In this document: piece after piece, positions 8,411-18,406 of the stretch
Layout: each line of letters starts with the position of its first letter
How positions within the stretch are numbered: the stretch's first letter is position 1
Assembly: GCA_012927625.1 (NCBI GenBank)
Contig: JABBOV010000008.1
Coordinates: 372,001-436,000, forward strand
Source of the DNA: Glaciimonas sp.
Lineage (GTDB): Bacteria > Pseudomonadota > Gammaproteobacteria > Burkholderiales > Burkholderiaceae_D
DNA: 64,000 nucleotides
Direction: 5' to 3'
Translations under genes and position numbers: made by a program
Notes under the pieces: model-generated
What the model was told of the DNA's origin: nothing
Database searches by the model: none
The model's input: the letters and a program-made list of their open reading frames with translations, nothing else

Positions 8411-9319
8411 TCAGGATGCGGCCGCCACTGCATTAGACACTTTCGCCTGCGCGCCGCGGCTCTTCCACTGACTGACTATGATGCCGGCGATCAGCAACAC
8501 ACCTCCGATCACCCCGCGCCAACCCATGGTTTCACCAATCCAGAAATAAGCGGCAATAGCTGCGCAGGCCGGCTCGAAGGCATAGGTGACTGCGGCTTCG
8601 TTGGCGCTGGTATGTCGTTGGCCCCAGACTTGCAGGGAAAGTATGGCAGCGGTAGCGACAATGCTGAGGTATAGCAAATTCGGGGCGTGCTGGCGCACGG
8701 CCTGCTGCAGTTGCACCCAGTCCACCGATTTGTGCGGCATCTGCCACAGCAGCAGCCAGAGCGCAGCGCAGATGCCGACCGTGATTATTTGGACTGCAGT
8801 CAACGCCATCAGATGACTGGCCTTGCGGGCCGCCGTTTCCATCTGTTTGACGTAAATTCCATAGCAGACTGCGCCGCCCAGCGCCAGCGTGTCGCCATAC
8901 GACCAAGCCCCGCTATCCCAACATAAAGCCGTTATTCCAGCCATCGCCAGCGTAATGGCGAGCACGATGTGGCGCGGCGGCAGCTTGCCGGCCAATACGC
9001 CCAACAGTGGCACCACCAGCACGTTCAAGCCAGTAATGAAGGCATTCCGGTTTGAGCTAGTTAGCGCCAGGCCTTCGGTTTGCAGCATGAAAGAGACAAA
9101 CAAGGTCGCACCCAAGAGCGCACCTGCCAGCACATCGACCCGCCGGGCGCGCCACAGAAAGGGCAACAGCAACAAACCTGCCAGCGAGAAGCGTAGCAGC
9201 GCGATCCAGACCGCAGACAGATCGGCTGATACATCTTTCATGGCCGGAAAAGTCGTGCCCCAAACGCAAGTCACAAGCAGCAACGTCAGAATGCCGCGCA
9301 GATGGTGAGGTATCAGCAT
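8411..9319 (-). CDS. DMT-superfamily (EamA) transporter
   Basis: 302 residues from the ATG at 9319. A GTG at 9385 is in frame, but the stretch before 9319 has no membrane character. There are ten predicted helices in two EamA halves: 'LTLLLVTCVWGTTFPAMKDVSADLSAVWIALLRF' begins the first, and 'SYGDTLALGGAVCYGIYVKQME' the second. The GTTFP and FEP-like ('TYAFEPACAAIAAYFWIGE') motifs are typical of drug/metabolite exporters. The substrate is unknown. It is transcribed away from a MarR-type regulator gene at 9727, which could control it. One of the dispersed 59-nt promoter-like elements lies upstream at 9437-9507 in the same orientation. Confidence 0.85.
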   Translation of the reverse strand: MLIPHHLRGILTLLLVTCVWGTTFPAMKDVSADLSAVWIALLRFSLAGLLLLPFLWRARRVDVLAGALLGATLFVSFMLQTEGLALTSSNRNAFITGLNVLVVPLLGVLAGKLPPRHIVLAITLAMAGITALCWDSGAWSYGDTLALGGAVCYGIYVKQMETAARKASHLMALTAVQIITVGICAALWLLLWQMPHKSVDWVQLQQAVRQHAPNLLYLSIVATAAILSLQVWGQRHTSANEAAVTYAFEPACAAIAAYFWIGETMGWRGVIGGVLLIAGIIVSQWKSRGAQAKVSNAVAAAS

Positions 9320-9436
9320 AGTCAAATTCAGGTTAAAAAAATTGCTCGGAAAATCCCGCAATAGAAAATCGAAGCGCGGTAACACGCGCCAATAAAGCGT
9401 TTCTTGATGCTTTTGAAAGTGTTTTCAAAAAATATG

Positions 9437-9507
9437 ATACTACAATCTGTATTTTTTAATTCTGCCTTTTAATAAAGCGGAAAAAGCACCATAAAATCAT
9501 ATACTCC
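9437..9507 (-). promoter_or_regulatory. 59-nt spaced promoter-like element, copy f (toward DMT transporter)
   Basis: On the minus strand GGAGTAT is at 9507-9501, CCGCTT at element positions 28-33, AAAATAC ends at 9449 (position 59) and GTAT lies 8 nt later (9440-9437). Copies with the same spacing occur at six other places in the window. If AAAAAT is a -10 box, the start point would be near 9441 and the leader to the gene about 55-120 nt. Confidence 0.6.
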
Positions 9508-9726
9508 CATTAATTTTTAAAATAGGACGTCCATTCAGCGGGCAGAGTGGAATGATTTTCTACCCTCTCTTTCCAAGGAAGAAGCAGAGTGAGGGATGAA
9601 TGCATTACGTGGCAGAAAACCCATCCCCACTTACCGCACGCGTTTGCGCTCGCCAGCGCAAACCTTTCCAAGCCGCTATGATGTCTGACAAATTCGGTCA
9701 CGCTGCTTGTCGATATAATCCCGCAT

Positions 9727-10185
9727 ATGAAAGAACGATATTTACGCAGTCTGCGCCTGTTGTCCGAGTGCTATCACGGCTTTGAGCACATGTCTGCGCC
9801 CGATATCCGCAAAACCGGCCTCACTAAGGCGCAATTCGACATCATCGCCACGCTGGGCAATACGCCGGGCATGACTTTCAAGGGACTGGGTCAAAAAACC
9901 CTGATTACCAAGGGTACCCTGACCGGCGTTGTCGATCGTCTGGAAACCAAGCAATTGGTGCGGCGCGTCACCAGCCTGGAAGACCGCCGCAACGTCATTG
10001 TGCAACTGACTGCAACCGGCGAACGCACTTTTGAACGCGTATTCGATTCTCACATACAGTTCTGCAAACAACCGTTTTCCGGCTATGCAGAAGCGGATTT
10101 TGTCGCACTCGAAGAAACCTTGGGCATACTCAAAAACCGGTTGGAGGCAATGGCCGCCATCAAGACAGAAAAAAAAGGAAAATAA
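9727..10185 (+). CDS. MarR-family transcriptional regulator
   Basis: 152 residues. It has the MarR winged-helix fold: 'LTKAQFDIIATLGNTPGMTFKGLGQKTLITKGTLTGVVDRLETKQLVRRVTSLEDRRNVIVQLTATGE' contains the helix-turn-helix and the wing with the conserved D-R-R. The gene is divergent from the DMT transporter, the classical layout of a MarR repressor and its exporter, so control of that transporter is likely but unproven. The C-terminus is Lys-rich. The 224 bp downstream hold nothing recognisable. Confidence 0.85.
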   Translation: MKERYLRSLRLLSECYHGFEHMSAPDIRKTGLTKAQFDIIATLGNTPGMTFKGLGQKTLITKGTLTGVVDRLETKQLVRRVTSLEDRRNVIVQLTATGERTFERVFDSHIQFCKQPFSGYAEADFVALEETLGILKNRLEAMAAIKTEKKGK

Positions 10186-10414
10186 AACAACTAATTTTGC
10201 TGCTAGCCCAAAAAATGCGTCAGAATGTGCAACCAAATTAATTGTCCATAAGGAATTTTTCGGTATTGCTTCAATTGACCGAACAATGTAATTTTGGCAA
10301 ACACTGAAGTGGCGCCTCGCAACATAGAAATAGAAGAATTAATGCAATAAAGAACGAGGCTAGCCGCATCAAATTGACGATAAACGCCGCCTAACATTCG
10401 TTCCTATTTTGCGC

Positions 10415-11842
10415 ATGAGCATGATAAAAACTCCACCTCCGATTGACGCAGCACAAAATCACCATGTAATGCTGGAATATCAGGCACTACTGGATAACCT
10501 TCCTCTCGGCATCGCCTTTATCCGCGATGGCTGTTTTTTGCACTGCAACCGGCACCTGAGCGACATATTCGGCTGGCCCGATGGGCAGTTAGCAGGGCAG
10601 CCTGTCAGCCTGCTTACGCCATCGGCGCAGGCATATACCGAATTATCCAGCCTAGCCGTAACGGTACTGGGTAGCGGGCAACGACTCGATACCGAACTGT
10701 TGATGCAAAAGCAGGACCGCAGCACCCTCTGGTGCCGCCTACTGGCAAATGCGATCGATCCGACTGATCCTGCCAAGGGGCAGCTATACATTATTGAAGA
10801 CATCACCGAACGCCGCGCCGCAGACGCATCGGCACAGCTGCTGCTGCTGGAACATCAGGCAATTCTGGACAACGTCTCGCTAGCCATCACCTTCACCCGC
10901 AAACGCCGTTTTTTACATTGCAATCAGCGCTTCAGCGAAATGTTCGGCTGGCCCAGCGACGAACTGATCCAGCAGACTACCGACATCCTGTATCCATCGC
11001 CACAAGCGCTCGCTGAATTATCCAACCTTGCCAGGGCGACGCTGGGCAGTGGGCAACGGCTTGATACCGAATTGTTGATGCGAAGACGCGACGGCACCAC
11101 ATTCTGGTGCCGCATGCTGGCCAAGGCGATTGATCCAGACAATCTCGGCAAGGGCTCAATCTACATCACCGAAGACATCACTGAACGCAAGAACGCGCAA
11201 GAAGCGCTGGTGCGGGCGCGCGACCATCTGGAGCTGCGAGTAGAAGAACGCACTGCAGAGCTGGCTACCGCTAACCAGTGCCTGCAAACCGAGATCCTGG
11301 AACGCCTGCAAGCTGAAAAACAGATTCGCCACCTGGCCGATCACGACGCCTTGACCGACTTGCCCAACCGCCGCCTACTGGAGCACCGGCTCAGGCAGGC
11401 CATGGCCGTAGCCAAGCGCAGCGGCAACCAGATGGTTGTCATGTTTATCGACCTGGACAGCTTCAAGCCGATCAACGACTTGCTCGGGCACCGGGTCGGC
11501 GACTTACTGTTACAGGCCGTCGCAAAACGGCTACGCAACCTGTTGCGCGCAGTCGATACCGTGGCGCGTATCGGCGGCGACGAGTTCGTTCTGGTGCTGC
11601 CCGATATGCACTCGCAGGCCACCGCACGCGAAGCCGCCAGAAGAATCCTGAGCGCACTGGTGCAGCCGCACCAGATTGAAGGCAATACGCTGACTGTCAC
11701 GCCCAGCATCGGCATTAGCCACTATCCCGAACACGGCGCCGATGTCGATACGCTGATAGGCCGTGCCGACGACGCCATGTACCGAGCCAAGCAAATGGGG
11801 CGGAGCAATTACCAGTTCTATATTGATCCCAGCAAAGAATAG
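10415..11842 (+). CDS. Diguanylate cyclase with tandem duplicated PAS domains
   Basis: 475 residues from the ATG at 10415 (a TTG two codons earlier is in frame). PAS domains lie at about 20-130 and 145-255 and are very alike, both containing 'FLHCN', 'LGSGQRLDTELLM' and 'EDITER', so one arose by recent internal duplication. A short coiled coil (about 260-300, 'ELRVEERTAELATANQ') leads to a GGDEF domain (about 305-470). The active site reads GGDEF, and RAVD lies exactly five residues before it, the position of the inhibitory c-di-GMP I-site. It should therefore make c-di-GMP from two GTP and be product-inhibited. No signal peptide or membrane helix is present. It is a single-gene unit. Confidence 0.92.
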   Translation: MSMIKTPPPIDAAQNHHVMLEYQALLDNLPLGIAFIRDGCFLHCNRHLSDIFGWPDGQLAGQPVSLLTPSAQAYTELSSLAVTVLGSGQRLDTELLMQKQDRSTLWCRLLANAIDPTDPAKGQLYIIEDITERRAADASAQLLLLEHQAILDNVSLAITFTRKRRFLHCNQRFSEMFGWPSDELIQQTTDILYPSPQALAELSNLARATLGSGQRLDTELLMRRRDGTTFWCRMLAKAIDPDNLGKGSIYITEDITERKNAQEALVRARDHLELRVEERTAELATANQCLQTEILERLQAEKQIRHLADHDALTDLPNRRLLEHRLRQAMAVAKRSGNQMVVMFIDLDSFKPINDLLGHRVGDLLLQAVAKRLRNLLRAVDTVARIGGDEFVLVLPDMHSQATAREAARRILSALVQPHQIEGNTLTVTPSIGISHYPEHGADVDTLIGRADDAMYRAKQMGRSNYQFYIDPSKE

Positions 11843-11874
11843 TCGGCCTACTTCCGCCGCAGCCGAATCGCGCT

Positions 11875-11906
11875 TATAAAAAAAGCCAGCCGGCAGGCGG
11901 CTGGCT
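11875..11906 (-). terminator. Terminator of the yajC-secDF operon
   Basis: AGCCAGCC (11884-11891) pairs with GGCTGGCT (11899-11906). On the minus strand a run of seven T follows (complement of 11878-11884). It lies between the cyclase gene and secF, which converge. Confidence 0.75.
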
Positions 11907-11923
11907 TGATAAAAAAACCCTGT

Positions 11924-12862
11924 TTAAACTACTGCGCCATCATTTTCCACTTTATCCTTGACCGGTCTGATCAGGTCTTCGCGTTTGATGCCCAGCCACA
12001 TCGCGATGGCAGCAGCGACGAACACCGAAGAATAAATTCCGAACAAAATGCCAATAGTCAGCGCCACAGCAAAGTAATGCAACGCCGGGCCGCCGAACAG
12101 CAGCATCGACAGCACCATGATCTGGGTAGAGCCGTGCGTGATGATGGTACGCGAAATAGTGCTGGTGATCGCGTGATCAATAACTTGCGGCACGGCCATT
12201 TTGCGATGCTTACGGAACATTTCGCGGATACGATCGAAGATAACCACCGATTCGTTGACCGAATAACCCAGCACCGCCAGCACCCCTGCCAGCACCGAGA
12301 GTGAAAATTCCCACTGAAAGAAGGCGAAAAATCCCAAAATAATAATGACATCGTGCAGGTTGGCGATAATCGCCGCCACTGCAAATTTCCATTCGAAGCG
12401 TAGCGCCAGATAAATCATGATGCCGATGATCACCATCGTCAGAGCCATCAAGCCGTCATGCGCGAGTTCCTGGCCCACCTGCGGCCCGACGAATTCGGCG
12501 CGCCTGAGCACCACATCGGCATCTGTTGTTTTCAGCGCCGCCATCACCTTGTTGTTTTGTTCGGCTGCCGTCGCGCCGCTCTTGAGCGGCAAGCGGATCA
12601 TCACATCCTGCGCGGTGCCGAAGCTCTGCACCTGGTTATCGGTGTAGCCCAGTGCTTCGACCGATTTGCGGATGCCATCGATATTGGCCGCTTTGGAATA
12701 GGACACTTCCATCACAGTTCCACCGGTAAATTCAATCGACAGATGCAAGCCCTTGTTCACCAGGAAAAACACTGCCAGCGCAAACGTGACTGCCGAGATC
12801 ACATTGAGTACCAATGCGTGGCGCATAAACGGAATATCTTTTTTGATGCGGAATAATTCCAT
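11924..12862 (-). CDS. secF: Protein translocase subunit SecF
   Basis: 312 residues from the second of two adjacent ATGs (12862), which sits 6 nt after AGGA; 12865 is the alternative. Six membrane helices, with a periplasmic P1-like domain after helix 1. Family motifs are clear: 'IEFTGGTVMEV' near the N-terminus, 'EFVGPQVGQELAHDG' before helix 2 and 'GYSVNESVVIFDRIRE' in helix 4/5. SecF with SecD uses proton-motive force to pull proteins out of SecYEG on the periplasmic side. The gene follows secD after about 170 bp that contain a strong palindrome. A terminator lies directly downstream. Confidence 0.96.
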   Translation of the reverse strand: MELFRIKKDIPFMRHALVLNVISAVTFALAVFFLVNKGLHLSIEFTGGTVMEVSYSKAANIDGIRKSVEALGYTDNQVQSFGTAQDVMIRLPLKSGATAAEQNNKVMAALKTTDADVVLRRAEFVGPQVGQELAHDGLMALTMVIIGIMIYLALRFEWKFAVAAIIANLHDVIIILGFFAFFQWEFSLSVLAGVLAVLGYSVNESVVIFDRIREMFRKHRKMAVPQVIDHAITSTISRTIITHGSTQIMVLSMLLFGGPALHYFAVALTIGILFGIYSSVFVAAAIAMWLGIKREDLIRPVKDKVENDGAVV

Positions 12863-12931
12863 CATCGATCCTTTCAATGCGGTACTCCGGCCGAGCCAGA
12901 CTACCGCGAGATGTTTGATTAAAACTGAAGT

Positions 12932-12981
12932 AGTGCAGGCCTCTGCGCGTACAACCCGTTGCAGGCACGGAGGCCTGCACT
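12932..12981. repeat. REP-like palindrome between secD and secF (copy R2)
   Basis: AGTGCAGGCCTC (12932-12943) is perfectly complementary to GAGGCCTGCACT (12970-12981), with a 26-nt loop containing GTTGCAGGCACG. The arms and loop resemble the palindromes at 8346-8399 and 37383-37435. It would form a stable hairpin in the secD-secF mRNA and could affect mRNA processing or reduce secF expression relative to secD. Confidence 0.7.
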
Positions 12982-13030
12982 GCTTATTTTGCGTGAACCC
13001 TGACTAAATCAATCTGACTGCGCCAAGTGT

Positions 13031-14890
13031 CTATTGTCCCGGCTTCCAGACCGTTCCGATCGACAGGCTGGTCAGCTTTTTCTTGCGGCCATACCACAGA
13101 TTAGCGAGGCCGCGCGAGACGAACACCGAAGAAAAAATCGAGGTAACGATGCCGATGCAATGCACCACCGCAAAGCCGCGAATCGCACCGGAACCGAAGA
13201 TCAACAGCGCCAAACCCGCAATCAGAGTGGTTACATTGGAGTCCAGAATGGTGCCCCAGGCCCGGTCGAACCCCATCGCTATCGCTGCTTGCGGCGAGTG
13301 TCCGGCGCGCAGCTCTTCCCGAATCCGTTCGTTGATCAGCACATTAGCGTCAATTGCCATACCGAGCGTGAGCGCAATCGCGGCAATTCCCGGCAAGGTA
13401 AGGGTCGCCTGGAGCATGGACAAAATCGCCACCAGCAACAGCAGATTAGTCGACAGGGCGAACACGCTGAATAGGCCGAACAGCATGTAATACACCGTCA
13501 TGAAAGCGGCCACTACCAGAAAACCGTACATGGTCGAATCGAAACCCTTCTTGATGTTTTCAGCGCCGAGTTGCGGGCCGATGGTACGCTCCTCGATGAT
13601 TTCCATCGGCGCCGCCAGCGAACCGGCGCGCAGCAGCAACGCTAAATCGCTGGACGCCTGGGATGAACCTTCGCCGGTAATCTGAAAGCGCGACCCGAGC
13701 TCGTCCTGGATGGTAGCCACCGTCAGCACTTCACCGCGGCCCTTCTCAAACAGCACGATCGCCATCAACTTGCCGATCTTGCCGCGGGTGGCGTCACGCA
13801 TGCGGCGACCGCCGTCACCGTTGAGATCTATGCTGACCGAAGGCCGGTTGTTTTGATCGAAGCTGGCAGTGGCGCTGGAAATATAGTCGCCGGTAATAAT
13901 CGGATCCTTGTACAGCACCACTGGCGCACCCTTGCCCACCTTGAACAGCTCGGAGCCAAACGGAATCGCAGCGCTTTCTTCAGTGCCGCGGGTGACGGTT
14001 TCATCGACTAAACGCACTTCCAGAGTAGCGGTGCGGCCAATAATGTCTTTGGCGCGCGAGACGTCCTGCACACCCGGCAATTGCACCACGATCCGGCTAG
14101 CGCCCTGGCGCTGGATGATCGGCTCCGCCACACCGAGTTCGTTGACGCGTTTGGACAGAGTCGTAATATTCTGCTGCACGCCATCATCCACGGTTTTTTT
14201 CAGGGCTTCCGGCTTCATGCGCAGCACCAGCTTGAGTTCGTTGCCGCTGCCGCTCGCATTGAAAGTCAGTTCACTGAGTTGCGAGCTCAGTTGTTCCTGG
14301 GCTTTGTCTAGCGTGGGCTGATCGTGAAACAGCAATTCAAGCGTATCGGCACTACGGGAAAGACCGGCGTGACGGATATTTTTATCGCGTAAAATGCTGC
14401 GCACACTGGCTTGCAATCCTTGCAAACGCTTGTTAAGCACTGCCTTGGTATCGACTTCCATCAGAAAATGCACGCCGCCACGCAAGTCGAGGCCGAGGTA
14501 CATCGGCAGCGCATGCAGGCTTTGCAACCAGCGGGGCGTATTCGGCAACAGGTTGAAGGCAACGGTATACACCGGGTCCGCTGGATCGACGTTGAGCTCT
14601 TTTTCCAGCAATGACTTGGCCTTGAATTGGGCATCGGGATTGGCAAAACGGGCCCGCACCGAGCCCTGATTGCCAACCGCATCGAAGAACACGCCGCCCG
14701 TGGCCATGTCATTGGTTTTCAAAATCTGTTCTACTCGAGTCACCAAGCCGGTATCAACCTTGATGGTGGCTTTGGCGCTACTGATTTGCACTGCGGGCGA
14801 TTCGCCAAAGAAGTTCGGCAGCGTATACAACACGCCCAGTAGCAGCGCAAAGGCGATAACAAGATACTTCCAGAGTGGATAACGATTCAT
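13031..14890 (-). CDS. secD: Protein translocase subunit SecD
   Basis: 619 residues, ATG at 14890. An N-terminal membrane helix ('YLVIAFALLLGVLYTLPNFFG') is followed by the large periplasmic region with 'LGLDLRGGVHFLMEV' (motif D1) and 'IIGRTATLEVRLV'. The C-terminal five-helix block contains 'LTLGMAIDANVLINERIREELRAG' (motif D4 with the functional Asp). Length is normal for SecD. It partners with SecF and YajC in the SecDF-YajC complex that drives late steps of protein export. The gene is 98 bp downstream of yajC on the same strand. Confidence 0.96.
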   Translation of the reverse strand: MNRYPLWKYLVIAFALLLGVLYTLPNFFGESPAVQISSAKATIKVDTGLVTRVEQILKTNDMATGGVFFDAVGNQGSVRARFANPDAQFKAKSLLEKELNVDPADPVYTVAFNLLPNTPRWLQSLHALPMYLGLDLRGGVHFLMEVDTKAVLNKRLQGLQASVRSILRDKNIRHAGLSRSADTLELLFHDQPTLDKAQEQLSSQLSELTFNASGSGNELKLVLRMKPEALKKTVDDGVQQNITTLSKRVNELGVAEPIIQRQGASRIVVQLPGVQDVSRAKDIIGRTATLEVRLVDETVTRGTEESAAIPFGSELFKVGKGAPVVLYKDPIITGDYISSATASFDQNNRPSVSIDLNGDGGRRMRDATRGKIGKLMAIVLFEKGRGEVLTVATIQDELGSRFQITGEGSSQASSDLALLLRAGSLAAPMEIIEERTIGPQLGAENIKKGFDSTMYGFLVVAAFMTVYYMLFGLFSVFALSTNLLLLVAILSMLQATLTLPGIAAIALTLGMAIDANVLINERIREELRAGHSPQAAIAMGFDRAWGTILDSNVTTLIAGLALLIFGSGAIRGFAVVHCIGIVTSIFSSVFVSRGLANLWYGRKKKLTSLSIGTVWKPGQ

Positions 14891-14988
14891 ATTGCTTCAA
14901 TGTTCAGGGTTGGCCGCCGGGCAGAAATGGCCGGGATCACTTGAATGGCCGGGCCCGCACACAAGCGTGCGAACCGGCACACACAGCA

Positions 14989-15321
14989 TTAAATCGATTT
15001 GATCGTGCCCTTCGGCAGCAGAGTGGCGATGGCCGCTTTTTGGATCACGATTTCGGTAGCATTGGCGATCTCCAATGTCACATAGACATCCGTTACTTTG
15101 GTAACGCGACCCAGCATACCGCCGCTGGTAACCACCTCGTCACCCTTGGCGATGGCTGCCATCATGGCTTTCTGCTCTTTTTGGCGTTTCATCTGCGGAC
15201 GAATCATCAAAAAATACAACACCGCAAACATCAAGATGATCGGTAGAAAGCTAGTCAGGTTGCTGCCCAACCCCAATGATTCCAGCGGACCTGATTGTGC
15301 AAATGCATTAGAAATAAACAA
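14989..15321 (-). CDS. yajC: Sec translocase accessory subunit YajC (TTG start)
   Basis: 110 residues. The best start is the TTG at 15321, read as MFISNAFAQ, because GGAG lies 7-10 nt upstream and YajC proteins of this group begin with that sequence. The longer frame to 15366 adds an unconserved 15 residues. One membrane helix ('FLPIILMFAVLYFLMIRPQ') is followed by the conserved 'RPQMKRQKEQKAMMAAIAKGDEVVTSGGMLGRVTKV' segment. YajC associates with SecD and SecF. It is the first gene of the sec operon, and a copy of the dispersed promoter-like element lies 130 nt upstream (15451-15520). Confidence 0.93.
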   Translation of the reverse strand: MFISNAFAQSGPLESLGLGSNLTSFLPIILMFAVLYFLMIRPQMKRQKEQKAMMAAIAKGDEVVTSGGMLGRVTKVTDVYVTLEIANATEIVIQKAAIATLLPKGTIKSI

Positions 15322-15450
15322 GGCGTACTCCAATTGGTTGTTATAAACAGGCAGGCATTTTAGCATTCAGGTATAAGTTTCCCGATGCATTGTCCTATGA
15401 CGCCTGGATAAATTGGCGCTGGCATCCAACAGCGTCCCGCCCTGAAATTC

Positions 15451-15520
15451 ATACAGGCAACAGTATTTTTAAAGTCGCATTGAAAACATGCGGTAAATTC
15501 CATTTATTCGCGCATACCCG
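15451..15520 (-). promoter_or_regulatory. 59-nt spaced promoter-like element, copy g (toward yajC-secDF)
   Basis: On the minus strand the first block is CGGGTAT (15520-15514; two mismatches to GGAGTAT). CCGCAT follows at positions 28-33, AAAAATAC ends at 15463 (position 58) and GTAT lies 8 nt later (15454-15451). It was found by searching for the spacing, after the six copies with an exact GGAGTAT. Confidence 0.5.
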
Positions 15521-15712
15521 GCCAATATTTATTATATTGGGCAATGGATCGCGGCCTGCGCAAACAAATCGGCAGAATTGCTCGCTGCCGACCTGCCACA
15601 ACTAACGACACTGCTTGAAAATTATTTGTATTCGCTGTCAACCGGCTTTAGAAGAGCAGCGTTATCAGCTTACGTAGCAATTGTCTACGAACCCAACCAA
15701 AAGGACTTCAGA

Positions 15713-15955
15713 ATGAACAAACTTATCGCAACCTTGATAGCCGCCACTTTCGCAATGGGCACAGCCTTTGCAGCAACTCCTGCTGCTCCAGCAACGCCTG
15801 CAACACCAGCTGCCGCAAGCACACCAGCCGATGCTACAGCAATGCCAGCTAAAGCAACTGCGAAAAAAGCAACCCATAAAAAAGCCAACAAGGCTAAGAA
15901 AATGAAGCACGCAGCAGCGAAAAAAGCAGCGCCTGCACCAGCAGCAGGTCAGTAA
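15713..15955 (+). CDS. Small exported Ala/Lys-rich protein
   Basis: 80 residues from the ATG at 15713, with AAGGA 8 nt upstream. A clear signal peptide ends in GTAFA|ATPAA. The mature part is low-complexity: an Ala/Pro/Thr tract, then a basic tract ('KATAKKATHKKANKAKKMKHAAAKK'-like; Lys, Ala and His only) and an Ala-Pro tail. It resembles in composition acid-shock or PsiF-like small periplasmic proteins, but no domain is diagnostic and the function is unknown. It is a single-gene unit closed by a very strong terminator. Confidence 0.7.
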   Translation: MNKLIATLIAATFAMGTAFAATPAAPATPATPAAASTPADATAMPAKATAKKATHKKANKAKKMKHAAAKKAAPAPAAGQ

Positions 15956-15994
15956 TAAGTACTCAGCAATAAGCAGTAACGCACGACCGCTAAA

Positions 15995-16046
15995 GCAAAA
16001 ACCCGGTATTGCCAGTTCTCACAAACTGGCAATACCGGGTTTTTGC
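15995..16046. terminator. Very strong bidirectional terminator
   Basis: A perfect 23-bp inverted repeat (15995-16017 with 16024-16046) has a 6-nt loop. The outer part of the stem is A5 on the left and T5 on the right, so a U-run follows the G+C core on either strand. It sits between the converging small exported protein gene and tgt. Confidence 0.9.
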
Positions 16047-16062
16047 ATTAAAAATACCAGAA

Positions 16063-18241
<2,179 letters not shown>

Positions 18242-18326
18242 CGTGTGTCTTGGATTGAAAATTCGAGAAAAGCTAGCGCCGCAGAAAATTTAACTGTGTT
18301 TAATCACAGCATCTAGCCTAGATCAG

Positions 18327-18361
18327 TACAATAGATACAATAATTTACCGTATCTATTGTA
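18327..18361. promoter_or_regulatory. Perfect 12-bp dyad in the queA-recG divergent region
   Basis: TACAATAGATAC (18327-18338) is the exact reverse complement of GTATCTATTGTA (18350-18361), separated by 11 nt. It is A+T-rich with no U-run, so it looks like a protein-binding operator shared by the two divergent genes rather than a terminator. The binding protein is unknown. Confidence 0.5.
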
Positions 18362-18406
18362 AAAGCCGGTTATTTTACGCCTTAGGCGATCTATTGATGA
18401 GCTGAC

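Noticed and set aside
9541..9600. Possible degenerate REP (ACCCTCTC...AGAGTGAGGG)
   Set aside because: The arms match poorly and no second copy was seen, so it was not listed as a repeat.
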